64,000 bases of DNA from Paenibacillus sp. FSL R5-0623 (lineage in GTDB: Bacteria > Bacillota > Bacilli > Paenibacillales > Paenibacillaceae): the NCBI RefSeq assembly GCF_037974265.1, contig NZ_CP150233.1, forward strand, positions 2,294,001-2,358,000, given 5' to 3'. The notes under the pieces are model-generated. The model did not search any database, was not told the DNA's origin, and saw only the letters and a program-made list of their open reading frames with translations. Below, piece by piece: positions 53,997 through 64,000 of the stretch. The position numbers were made by a program, and so were the translations under genes. Each line of letters opens with the position of its first letter. Within the stretch, counting starts at the first letter, position 1.

Positions 53997-54819
53997 AGCT
54001 AAAGCAAAACGGATTTTCACGTATGTGTTCCTATCCATCGTCGCCTTTGTATCCATTTTCCCTTTCTTCTGGATGCTGGTCAGTTCAACGAATGCATCTG
54101 TCGATGTAACCAAAGGCAGATTGTTACCGGGTTCAGCTTTTATTGATAACTTCAACAAACTGATTGATTCAACGAATCTGGTACAGGCTCTCGGAAACTC
54201 GGCGATTATCTCTGTAGTCTCCACTCTCTTGGCACTGTTTATTGGTTCCATGGCAGGTTATGGCTTCGAGGTATATCGCACGAAGTCTCGTGACATTGTG
54301 TTTAATATCCTGTTATTATCCATGATGATCCCGTTTGCGGCGATTATGGTACCACTGTATCGTATGTTTGCAACAATCTCGGGAGTTGCACCGGTTATCG
54401 GTATTAACACCATGGCAGCAGTGATCTTGCCAACCATTGCAACAGCGTTCCTGATCTTTTTCTTCCGTCAGAACACCAAAATGTTCCCGAAAGACTTGCT
54501 GGAAGCTGGACGTATTGATGGTTTGAGTGAACTCGGGATCTTCCTGAAAATCTATATGCCAACCATGAAAACAACATATGCAGCGGCAGCAATTATTACC
54601 TTCATGAGTAGCTGGAACAACTATCTGTGGCCACTCATTGTATTGCAAACACCTGACCAACAAACGATTCCACTGTTGATCTCGAACCTCGGTGCTGGTT
54701 ATTCTCCGGATTACGGAGTAATCATGACAGCGATCGTTATTGCAACACTACCTACAGCAATCGTTTTCTTCATCATGCAGAAACACTTTGTTGCAGGTAT
54801 GGTAGGTTCCGTGAAGTAA
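53989..54819 (+). CDS. sugar ABC transporter permease (MalG/LacG type)
   Basis: 276 residues, six helices. It starts AKAKRIFTYVFLSIVAFVSIFPFFWMLVSSTN, and its EAA loop is LEAGRIDGLSELGIFLKIYMPTMK. The ATG at 53989 has AGGTGA eight bases upstream, inside the end of the preceding gene. No ATPase gene follows, as is usual for Firmicute CUT1 importers served by a shared MsmX-type ATPase elsewhere. The terminator at 54861 closes the operon. Confidence 0.92.
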   Translation: MAKAKAKRIFTYVFLSIVAFVSIFPFFWMLVSSTNASVDVTKGRLLPGSAFIDNFNKLIDSTNLVQALGNSAIISVVSTLLALFIGSMAGYGFEVYRTKSRDIVFNILLLSMMIPFAAIMVPLYRMFATISGVAPVIGINTMAAVILPTIATAFLIFFFRQNTKMFPKDLLEAGRIDGLSELGIFLKIYMPTMKTTYAAAAIITFMSSWNNYLWPLIVLQTPDQQTIPLLISNLGAGYSPDYGVIMTAIVIATLPTAIVFFIMQKHFVAGMVGSVK

Positions 54820-54860
54820 TGAAAACAGCATAATCCGTGCGAATGACGGGTGCAGGAAAG

Positions 54861-54899
54861 AAGAGAGGGCGCTGTTATGGCGTACCTCTGTCTTTTTTG
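54861..54899 (+). terminator. terminator of the ABC operon
   Basis: AGAGG pairs with CCTCT outside and CGC with GCG inside, with a small internal loop; followed by a TTTTTT run. Confidence 0.7.
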
Positions 54900-54961
54900 T
54901 TCATGTAAAGCAAAAGGAAATCCAGCGTAAACCTTGAATAAGTCAAACTATAACGTTTTAA

Positions 54962-58024
<3,063 letters not shown>

Positions 58025-58064
58025 GTAAAAGAATCGTACAGAATAAAGAATGTATTCTATAAAG

Positions 58065-58099
58065 AACAGAGGTCTTCGCTCATCGGAGGCCTCTGTTTT
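58065..58099 (+). terminator. terminator of the GH2 gene
   Basis: Fourteen-pair stem (AACAGAGG with CCTCTGTT outermost, two G-T pairs), 5-nt loop, TTTT end. Confidence 0.88.
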
Positions 58100-58195
58100 G
58101 TTATGTCAACGAACAGCTTGAGAGGCATTGTATGAAACCGTTCTCTCTCCAACCTCGTAATGTACGAGACAGGAAACATAAGAGGGGGGTTCAAG

Positions 58196-58501
58196 ATGAG
58201 TAAAAAAGCAAAGACAGGTATATGGGTGACGGTGTTAGTCTTCTTGGGCATCATAGTTGGATGTTTCATATGGTATTTCAATACCGCTTCAGGTGAACGT
58301 GCACTCAAAACGATGAGGTCCAATAACTCGGGTGGCCTGGAGAGGGTTGTTAAAGTGTACAGCGATAATGGTGAATTGATTCAGACCTATGACGGCAAAA
58401 TTGACGTGGAAGATACGGAATACGGCAATAAAGTATTATTTGATCTCAATGGGAAACGTGTTGTGATCTATAATGCAACGATTGTTGTAGAAGAGAAGTA
58501 A
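58196..58501 (+). CDS. small membrane-anchored protein, DUF5052-like
   Basis: 101 residues. One N-terminal hydrophobic helix (about 8-29) acts as anchor or uncleaved signal. The rest is a small beta-rich domain (GLERVVKVYSDNGELIQTYDGKIDVED, then NKVLFDLNGKRVVIYNATIVVEE), which resembles the DUF5052 family of small Firmicute and phage proteins. AGAGGGGGG precedes the ATG at 58196. Function unknown; no partner gene is obvious. Confidence 0.65.
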   Translation: MSKKAKTGIWVTVLVFLGIIVGCFIWYFNTASGERALKTMRSNNSGGLERVVKVYSDNGELIQTYDGKIDVEDTEYGNKVLFDLNGKRVVIYNATIVVEEK

Positions 58502-58610
58502 AGCGCGTAAATCGCAGTCTTGAAGGAACGCTGGTGCGGAATTTGGAATGACACCCTATTGCTTATATGGTAAAATTAAGAAAAATATATAAGAGTCGGG
58601 TGAGATTTTT

Positions 58611-58895
58611 ATGGTGGATATGTACCTCATAATCCTTGTTGCTATCTTGGGAATGGTCCTGTTCTATAGCTTGATCGCTTATTTCTTGATTCGTTTCATT
58701 TCGAAAAAAGCTTTCAAGCTGACGTTAACCAAATATGAAATGATGGAGATTATAACCTGGCTCGCCGTGCTGTTTATTACCTTCATGATGATTAAGACGG
58801 GTTCGATAAATCTTCTCTTGCCGGTTGTTTTACTTATCATTCCATTGATCAATTTACGGCTTTCCAATCGAAAACATCGAGAGCTGAACTCGTAA
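58611..58895 (+). CDS. small hydrophobic membrane protein of unknown function
   Basis: 94 residues with three hydrophobic segments (about 4-29, 46-62, 65-82) and a basic Arg/Lys/His tail. GGGTGAG lies before the ATG. I recognise no family. It stands alone between two hairpins, the one at 58943 being its likely terminator. Confidence 0.55.
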   Translation: MVDMYLIILVAILGMVLFYSLIAYFLIRFISKKAFKLTLTKYEMMEIITWLAVLFITFMMIKTGSINLLLPVVLLIIPLINLRLSNRKHRELNS

Positions 58896-58942
58896 GGTCT
58901 TGCTACGTTGGGGTAAGGCACAAGAAGGATGAACATAGGAAA

Positions 58943-58978
58943 GGTTGACGGAGATTACATCACTAGTCAGCCTTTTTT
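58943..58978 (+). terminator. rho-independent terminator
   Basis: GGTTGAC pairs with GTCAGCC (one wobble), then six T. Confidence 0.8.
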
Positions 58979-59022
58979 AGTTTCATTACGAATGTTGAAA
59001 ATGAACAAGGAGGAGTTTAGTG

Positions 59023-59457
59023 ATGATTCTGGGCCGATCAACTGACACTTCAGGTTTAACGCAAGTTGCCAATCTTTCGGATGAGTTGCAGTCTGTTTTT
59101 GATCAAGCAGAAAGCAAATATCAAATAGTTGATATTGAACTCTTCTTTGTTTTCAGGTGTCTTCCTGAAGAATATGAGAGAAGGTCCACGGTCAGGCATG
59201 TGAAGAAAGATAATGTTATATATTTCGATCTGGTGATCAGCGAGGATCGTTATAAGACATTAAGCAAAAGCAAACAACGGTATGTCTTAAGCCATGAGTT
59301 TTATGCTTTTTTGAGTGAAAAGATCCAGAAATACAAGATTGAACATTTAAACACCAAGCAATTTATAGCAGATATGGGCATGTGGCTGAGGGAGATTGGA
59401 TGGTTGCAGACTGAAGAGGAAGCCGACATAAGTGAATTTGAAGAAATGTATAACTAG
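59023..59457 (+). CDS. conserved-looking hypothetical protein, 144 aa
   Basis: 144 residues, soluble, acidic at the C-terminus, no signal peptide. AAGGAGGAG lies seven bases before the ATG at 59023 (the GTG at 59020 is in frame). The middle reads HVKKDNVIYFDLVISEDRYKTLSKSKQRYVLSHEFYAFL, which has the look of small immunity-like or stress proteins, but I do not recognise a family. A terminator follows at 59488, so the gene is a single unit. Confidence 0.6.
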   Translation: MILGRSTDTSGLTQVANLSDELQSVFDQAESKYQIVDIELFFVFRCLPEEYERRSTVRHVKKDNVIYFDLVISEDRYKTLSKSKQRYVLSHEFYAFLSEKIQKYKIEHLNTKQFIADMGMWLREIGWLQTEEEADISEFEEMYN

Positions 59458-59487
59458 CAAAATAAATGAAAACATAAACAACAAAAA

Positions 59488-59514
59488 GAAGCCCTCTTTC
59501 GAGAGCTTCTTTTT
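59488..59514 (+). terminator. rho-independent terminator
   Basis: GAAGC-CTC pairs with GAG-GCTTC with one mismatch, TTTC loop, followed by five T. Confidence 0.78.
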
Positions 59515-59639
59515 CATGGGAGAGGAGAAACCGGACGAAGAGCTTATGGGGAAACGTAAGTCTTCTCCGCGGTTGTCTACGACACTTGTGATGTCGATAA
59601 TTATAGAATCGCCCGATTGTTTCCTTTTTATACATATGC

Positions 59640-59661
59640 GTCAACAATTCGTCAACAATTT
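59640..59661. repeat. 11-bp tandem repeat upstream of rsmD
   Basis: GTCAACAATT(C/T) occurs twice in tandem. The surrounding 302-bp gap holds the preceding terminator and presumably the rsmD promoter (weak TACGAT -10), with nothing else evident. Confidence 0.45.
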
Positions 59662-59759
59662 TCCAAGGGAAATGAAGACCGCACATTTTTCAAACTGAAC
59701 CCGAGTGTGGTACGATAGTCGTATCAATAAACTTACATAGAGAAAAGGTGACTCGTCAA

Positions 59760-60368
59760 GTGAGAGTGGTATCTGGGAGTGCAAAAGGCAGGCCGCTGAA
59801 GGCTGTTCCTGGCACGGGTACGCGGCCAACCACCGACAAGGTGAAGGAAGCGTTATTTAGCATGGTTGGTCCTTATTTTGAGGGCGGCACAGCATTGGAT
59901 CTGTTTGCAGGCAGTGGAGGTCTCGGTATTGAGGCGCTGAGCCGCGGCATGGACAAGGCTGTTTTTGTTGATTTGGAATCGAAAAGTATTGAAGTTATCC
60001 GCATGAATCTGAAGGCGACCAAGCTTGAAGACCAGGCGGCCGTATATCGTAATGATGCAGGTCGGGCATTGAAGGCACTCGCCAAACGAGGCACAACGTT
60101 TGATCTGGTGTTTCTGGACCCGCCATATCGCATGAAGAACGGGCACGAGTTGATGTTAACCATGCACGAACTGGAACTTTTGGAACCCGAAGCAACCATC
60201 GTGCTTGAATATGAATCCAAACATGATTACCCTGAGCAATTCGGCCCGTTTGAACAAACGCGCAAGGCTTTATATGGGGAGACGGCAGTATCCATCTACT
60301 ATTATGCACCTAAAGCAGTTGAAGATGGAGAATCCATTACACCGGAAGAGGAGGCTCCTCATGACTGA
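59760..60368 (+). CDS. rsmD: 16S rRNA (guanine966-N2)-methyltransferase RsmD
   Basis: 202 residues (ylbH in Bacillus subtilis). RsmD methylates G966 of 16S rRNA. It starts [18 protein letters not shown], the usual RsmD N-terminus; SAM motif I is [19 protein letters not shown] and the catalytic N-methyltransferase motif is [10 protein letters not shown]. The GTG at 59760 has AAGGTGA eight bases before it and matches the family start; a GTG at 59748 is in frame. Overlaps coaD by 8 bp. The C-terminal tail is acidic. Confidence 0.93.
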   Translation: MRVVSGSAKGRPLKAVPGTGTRPTTDKVKEALFSMVGPYFEGGTALDLFAGSGGLGIEALSRGMDKAVFVDLESKSIEVIRMNLKATKLEDQAAVYRNDAGRALKALAKRGTTFDLVFLDPPYRMKNGHELMLTMHELELLEPEATIVLEYESKHDYPEQFGPFEQTRKALYGETAVSIYYYAPKAVEDGESITPEEEAPHD

Positions 60369-60876
60369 AATGATACATCGACAGGAACGGATCGCCGTAT
60401 ATCCTGGAAGTTTTGATCCCGTAACGATGGGGCATCTGGATATTATCGCCAGAGCGTCAAAGCAATTTGATCGCGTCATTGTGGCTGTATTGAACAATAT
60501 GAGCAAAAATCCGCTGTTTACGGTGGAGGAACGCAAGGAATTGATTACGGAAGTAACCCGCCATTTACCAAATGTGGAGGTGGACAGTTTCCGCGATCTG
60601 ACAGCCAATTACGTCCGGCAAAAGGAAGCTCAGGTCATCGTTCGTGGTATACGCTCGGTAACTGATTTTGAATACGAGTTGCAATTGGCATCAACCAACA
60701 GCAAGTTGAACCCGGATGCGGAAACGATATTTATGATGACAAATCCGAAGTATTCCTATTTAAGTTCCAGCATCGTCAAAGAAATCGCTCATTATCATGG
60801 AGATGTTACAGATCTTGTCTCACCTGAAGTGGAGACTGCGCTCCGTCAGAAAATCAGCGAGAAAACCGGCGGTTAA
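60361..60876 (+). CDS. coaD: phosphopantetheine adenylyltransferase
   Basis: 171 residues (ylbI in Bacillus subtilis). It makes dephospho-CoA from phosphopantetheine and ATP, the fourth step of coenzyme A synthesis. Motifs: the nucleotidyltransferase [16 protein letters not shown] (T/H-x-G-H), [17 protein letters not shown] and [14 protein letters not shown] (ISSS-like). The ATG at 60361 has AGAGGAGG upstream and lies inside the rsmD end. Its last 23 bp overlap the 3' end of ylbJ on the other strand. Confidence 0.96.
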   Translation: MTEMIHRQERIAVYPGSFDPVTMGHLDIIARASKQFDRVIVAVLNNMSKNPLFTVEERKELITEVTRHLPNVEVDSFRDLTANYVRQKEAQVIVRGIRSVTDFEYELQLASTNSKLNPDAETIFMMTNPKYSYLSSSIVKEIAHYHGDVTDLVSPEVETALRQKISEKTGG

Positions 60877-62191
60877 ACCAGAAGGTAAGACCGGATAGGC
60901 TAATCATGACTGCAAGAAGTAACGCAAGACCCATGCATGCAACAGGGAAGACACTCCAAATGGTGTTGATCGTGTATGTGTTACCTGGACTATGTATGAA
61001 TAGCCAACCGAATGGTGCCGAGAGGTCCTGCTCTGCATTCGTCTGTAATGTGGCCCAGACTTCTGTGCTATAACGGCTGAACGGCATCCATAGGAACAGA
61101 CTGATGAAAAAGGCGATTAATCCATGAGTCAGACGAACTCCAGCAAAGTACAACATAGATTTGCTGCTTGGACCAGTCGTTTTCAGGACAGCAGAGACTT
61201 GCAGATGGGAGCATAAACCACCCCATCCCAGAACGGCTGCAAGTAGAGACATGAGCAGCATGGGTGTAAGTGAAGTCTGGCTCAAATGATAGGTGCCCAG
61301 ATGAAGCTCAAAGAAGGCTGGCCACAGCGCAGCAGAGGACCCGGGCGTCAGATAAAGGGAGACCAACCGGATAAACACGGCAAAACCGATCATGTATCCT
61401 CCAGTCATCATCAAGGTCTGCACAGCTTGGGATACGGTGTCACCTAACAGTTTGCCAAATCCCCTTCCATCACGACGATGAGCTTCCCTGGCTGCAATCA
61501 TCATATCAGACCATATACTGCGTCGTTTGTTCGTAGCGTGGTGGGGGGCAGATGAGCGACTTGTGGAACTTGCAGGATTTGCAGGCTGAGAATTAAGAGA
61601 GTTGTTATCTGCTTGCACGGCTGTTGAGCCAACCCTGTCTTTCTGGTTACCCGGTGCTGGCAGGAGACGCGTGGCAAGAATGGCAGCAATCCAGCCGCTG
61701 ATCCAGTGAACCACGAGTAGAAAATATCCGACCGCTGGCTGGTGGAGAAAAGCAGCACCAACGACCAAAATGATCATCATTGGATTGGCAAAATGAGATG
61801 CCGCCGCAAGGACAACCGCCTGCTTGGCGGTAATTTGTCTATCCTGAAATAAACGGGATACCGCATCCGCTCCTGCGGGAAATCCGCCGCACATGCCTAC
61901 GGCAATCGCCAGACCTGCGTTGCCTGGAAGTCTGAACCAGCGTTGCATTAACGGTCCGAGCAAGGCGCCGATCGCGTGGGTGAAGCCAAACGCAGTGAGC
62001 ATTTGGGATAACATGAGGAACGGGAGCATGGCAGGGAAGATGATTTTCCACCATATATCCAGACCTTGAATAGAGGCATCAAACGCTTCTTTGGGGGACA
62101 TAACTACCGCAATGACCAACATTAAAGCCCCGGTACTTAGGATTATCGTTCGTAACGGGCCAGAATCTCTAACCTCGCTCTGTAATGTCAT
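60854..62191 (-). CDS. ylbJ: sporulation integral membrane protein YlbJ
   Basis: 445 residues with about eight to ten helices arranged as two nucleoside-recognition (Gate) domains, [18 protein letters not shown] being characteristic of YlbJ. In Bacillus subtilis it is made under sigma-E and needed for spore cortex formation. A polar Ser/Asn/Pro-rich loop (about 185-225) splits the halves. GAGGTGA lies before the ATG at 62191. Here it reads opposite to its neighbours and its 3' end overlaps coaD tail to tail. Confidence 0.9.
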   Translation of the reverse strand: MTLQSEVRDSGPLRTIILSTGALMLVIAVVMSPKEAFDASIQGLDIWWKIIFPAMLPFLMLSQMLTAFGFTHAIGALLGPLMQRWFRLPGNAGLAIAVGMCGGFPAGADAVSRLFQDRQITAKQAVVLAAASHFANPMMIILVVGAAFLHQPAVGYFLLVVHWISGWIAAILATRLLPAPGNQKDRVGSTAVQADNNSLNSQPANPASSTSRSSAPHHATNKRRSIWSDMMIAAREAHRRDGRGFGKLLGDTVSQAVQTLMMTGGYMIGFAVFIRLVSLYLTPGSSAALWPAFFELHLGTYHLSQTSLTPMLLMSLLAAVLGWGGLCSHLQVSAVLKTTGPSSKSMLYFAGVRLTHGLIAFFISLFLWMPFSRYSTEVWATLQTNAEQDLSAPFGWLFIHSPGNTYTINTIWSVFPVACMGLALLLAVMISLSGLTFWFNRRFSR

Positions 62192-62243
62192 CGTTTCACC
62201 TCATATCAGATAACGCCAATTCGGCATCTGAATCGTTATGGAC

Positions 62244-62274
62244 GGCCGAATGACGCCCGAAGGGCGGTTCGGCC
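62244..62274. repeat. GC-rich hairpin 1 in the ylbJ-sepM spacer
   Basis: GGCCGAA pairs with TTCGGCC and, inside, CGCCC with GGGCG around GAA. A very stable cruciform or RNA hairpin without a T-run. Confidence 0.65.
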
Positions 62275-62278
62275 TTGA

Positions 62279-62312
62279 CCGGACAGGCTATTGTATACAG
62301 CGGCCTATCCGG
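62279..62312. repeat. GC-rich hairpin 2 in the ylbJ-sepM spacer
   Basis: CCGGACAGGC pairs with GCCTATCCGG with one C-A mismatch around a 14-nt loop, four bases after hairpin 1. Confidence 0.6.
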
Positions 62313-62442
62313 CCTGTACCATTGTATGCACAAGGACCAGAGTGTTAGACTTGAAAAAAATGATTAAACAAGATGGAATTACGATTGCTGATTAGTGTAG
62401 AGTTCAGCTTATATAGAGATACAAAGAACGGAGGCTCATGCG

Positions 62443-63483
62443 ATGAATCGGATTCGGAAATCTGGCGGATTCAGAGCTTCGATCTTTGTGATCGTGGTGG
62501 CTCTGGTCGTCTATGTTGCCGTGTACATGCCAACGCCGTATATCATATATATGCCTGGCAGTGCAGATGAAGTAAAACCAATGGTTACCGTTAAGGGTGG
62601 AGACCAGAAAGAACGTGGTGTGTTCATGATGACAACCGTGTCGGCAACATATGCCAATGTGTTTTTGCTTGGAACCTCTCTGTTCAATAAAAATGCTCAA
62701 GTGGATAAAAAGGAAGACCGACTGCGCGGCAAAAGCGAAGCGGAATACTCTGCCGAACAGGTGTGGTTCATGAGTGACTCACAGTCCTCTGCAATGGAGG
62801 CTGCATATGAGCAGGCTGGTGTGACCTACTCTATTGTACCTGAACATATCTTTGTATTTGGACTGTCCGAAGACCCAAAACCGGAAGGGGATATTGCTCC
62901 GGGCGATATTATTCTGGGAGTGAACGGAACAGCTACGCCGGATAATACGGTGCTTTCTGCCCAGTTAAAAGATAAAAAGGTCGGAGATACGGTCGAAATG
63001 CAACTGGAACGTGGTGGGGAGACCATTAGCCGGGACGTGAAACTGATTCAGGTAAAAGACAGTAAAACGGGTGAAGCCCGCCCGGGACTCGGCGTTATGA
63101 TTGGTGCGGTTCAGAAGGTGAAAGCTGAAGACCCGAACAAACAGATCTCTTTCACAGATACTCAGGTTGGTGGTCCGTCTGCCGGCTTGATGTTTACGTT
63201 GGAGATCTATAACCAGTTAACACCTGGAGATCTGACCAAGGGTCATCGAATTGCGGGTACAGGCACCATTACCAAGGACGGTGTGGTGGGTGCCATTGGT
63301 GGTGTAGTGCACAAGATTGTAGCCGCTGACCGAAAAGAAGCCGAGATTTTCTTCGTGCCGAAGGATAACTATAAGGAAGCAGTAGCCAAGGCTGAACAGA
63401 TTGGCACCAAAATGAAACTTGTACCTGTGAGCACGGTGGAAGATGCGCTGGCTTATTTGAAAACCTTGTCCGTGAAATCATAG
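62443..63483 (+). CDS. sepM: SepM/YlbL-type PDZ-Lon membrane protease
   Basis: 346 residues (ylbL in Bacillus subtilis). The N-terminal membrane anchor (about 11-30) is followed by a PDZ domain (about 125-205: DPKPEGDIAPGDIILGVNG, MQLERGG) and a Lon-type protease domain with the Ser/Lys dyad: S246 in TQVGGPSAGLMF and K291 in GAIGGVVHKIVAADR, 45 residues apart. SepM in Streptococcus processes a competence peptide; YlbL in Bacillus degrades a cell-division inhibitor. The ATG has CGGAGG upstream. It ends before a strong terminator. Confidence 0.92.
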   Translation: MNRIRKSGGFRASIFVIVVALVVYVAVYMPTPYIIYMPGSADEVKPMVTVKGGDQKERGVFMMTTVSATYANVFLLGTSLFNKNAQVDKKEDRLRGKSEAEYSAEQVWFMSDSQSSAMEAAYEQAGVTYSIVPEHIFVFGLSEDPKPEGDIAPGDIILGVNGTATPDNTVLSAQLKDKKVGDTVEMQLERGGETISRDVKLIQVKDSKTGEARPGLGVMIGAVQKVKAEDPNKQISFTDTQVGGPSAGLMFTLEIYNQLTPGDLTKGHRIAGTGTITKDGVVGAIGGVVHKIVAADRKEAEIFFVPKDNYKEAVAKAEQIGTKMKLVPVSTVEDALAYLKTLSVKS

Positions 63484-63616
63484 GTTATCATCGGGCGGGA
63501 AGAGATCGAGCCAACGTTGAACCGAATGGATAAATAACGGATGAATTCGAATAATTGATTACAGTGGAATGAAGTGTGATCAAGAGATTTGAGAAGATCA
63601 ATAGAAGTTAATAAGG

Positions 63617-63667
63617 AAATCCCCTTGTCGCGAGGTGCCTGAGTGGCGCGCAGCAAGGGGATTTTTT
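63617..63667 (+). terminator. terminator after sepM
   Basis: Perfect 11-bp stem AAATCCCCTTG/CAAGGGGATTT with inner CG pairing, followed by TTTTTT. It lies between converging sepM and ylbM. The rest of the 283-bp gap shows nothing. Confidence 0.85.
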
Positions 63668-63766
63668 AAAATTGAATAGTTGAGTGTCGAATAGTGGATA
63701 TCAATGATCTGTTTGATAATGGAATAAAAAGCTCCATAGAGATGAAGCCTTATGGTCACAAGCGGA

Positions 63767-64000
63767 TTACAGTCTCACAGGCGACTCATAGTAGTCACTG
63801 AACATCTTCCGTGTGTCCCTTTGCTCGCAAGCGAGCCCATACGCAACCTGAGCTTGTATATCCAGTTCAAGTTGATTGTGTGTGAACGTCGACGGTTTCA
63901 GCACAACAGGCAGTGACGCGGTCTTCTTCATTTGTTTAAGCAGGCTCTGCCCTTGAGCATTAAATCCGAGGACTCGGAGATATCCGGGTCCGGCAGCCAA
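63767..64000 (-). CDS. tmcAL: tRNA(Met) cytidine acetate ligase (YlbM), C-terminal part
   Basis: Only the last 78 codons are in the window; the gene continues beyond the right edge. Sequence such as PGYLRVLGFNAQGQSLLKQMKKTASLPVVLKP and LDIQAQVAYGLACEQRDTRKMFSDYYESPV matches the C-terminal end of YlbM/TmcAL, which attaches acetate to the wobble cytidine of elongator tRNA-Met. Its place beside sepM is the conserved ylb gene order. Confidence 0.88.
   Translation of the reverse strand: MAAGPGYLRVLGFNAQGQSLLKQMKKTASLPVVLKPSTFTHNQLELDIQAQVAYGLACEQRDTRKMFSDYYESPVRL

Overview
The window looks like chromosomal DNA of an endospore-forming, plant-polysaccharide-degrading Firmicute, most likely a Paenibacillus. 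Evidence: a gerA-type spore germination operon, the sporulation gene ylbJ in the order rsmD-coaD-ylbJ-sepM(ylbL)-ylbM, strong AGGAGG-type ribosome binding sites with frequent GTG/TTG starts, catabolite-response (cre) boxes, and GH74/GH2/GH42 enzymes with YesM/YesN regulators. I saw no tRNA, rRNA, CRISPR array, phage or insertion sequence. Everything was read by eye; family names rest on motifs and remembered family features, not on database searches.

Layout. 1-3.2 kb: a truncated MFS exporter, then a convergent MarR-MFS pair with an 18-bp perfect palindrome upstream. 3.4-7.8 kb: a fucose-mutarotase gene facing a four-gene germinant-receptor operon (A, C, a two-helix D-type subunit, B). 8.0-9.2 kb: an acetyltransferase and a TraX-like membrane protein. 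9.3-14.8 kb: a chemoreceptor gene followed by a free-standing NRPS-like reductase (degenerate C, then A-T-R). 15.3-17.1 kb: rpiA, a GNAT gene and an MhqR-like MarR gene. 17.4-20.2 kb: a CarH-like cobalamin-binding sensor protein next to a soluble hybrid histidine kinase, a candidate B12-based light-sensing phosphorelay. 20.2-29.4 kb: a hydrolase, a methyltransferase, a BadF-type kinase broken by an in-frame UGA in its ATP-binding motif, a MarR-MMPL exporter pair, a GDSL hydrolase and an APH-family kinase. 29.5-32.2 kb: a Tet(M)-like ribosome-protection paralogue coupled to a TPR membrane protein. 32.4-38.2 kb: an AraC regulator divergent from uxaB-uxaA (galacturonate branch), then a WYL regulator with an AlkZ-related protein.

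38.7-58.0 kb is a hemicellulose (probably xyloglucan) utilisation region: GH42 beta-galactosidase, AraC regulator, two acetyl-esterase-type hydrolases, SMP-30 lactonase, a secreted GH74-X2-CBM3 xyloglucanase, a YesN/YesM two-component system, an ABC sugar importer (binding protein plus two permeases, no ATPase) and a GH2 beta-galactosidase. The inferred flow is: the secreted GH74 cuts xyloglucan, the importer takes up oligosaccharides, esterases remove acetyl groups, beta-galactosidases remove galactose, and YesM/YesN senses the ligand while CcpA represses through the cre boxes. The ABC ATPase is presumably supplied elsewhere by a shared MsmX-type protein. A long stem-loop between the binding-protein and permease genes and a 13-bp direct repeat upstream of the importer are the most notable non-coding elements. 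58.2-59.5 kb holds three small genes of unknown function. 59.8-64.0 kb is the conserved rsmD-coaD-ylbJ-sepM-ylbM housekeeping block, running off the right edge.
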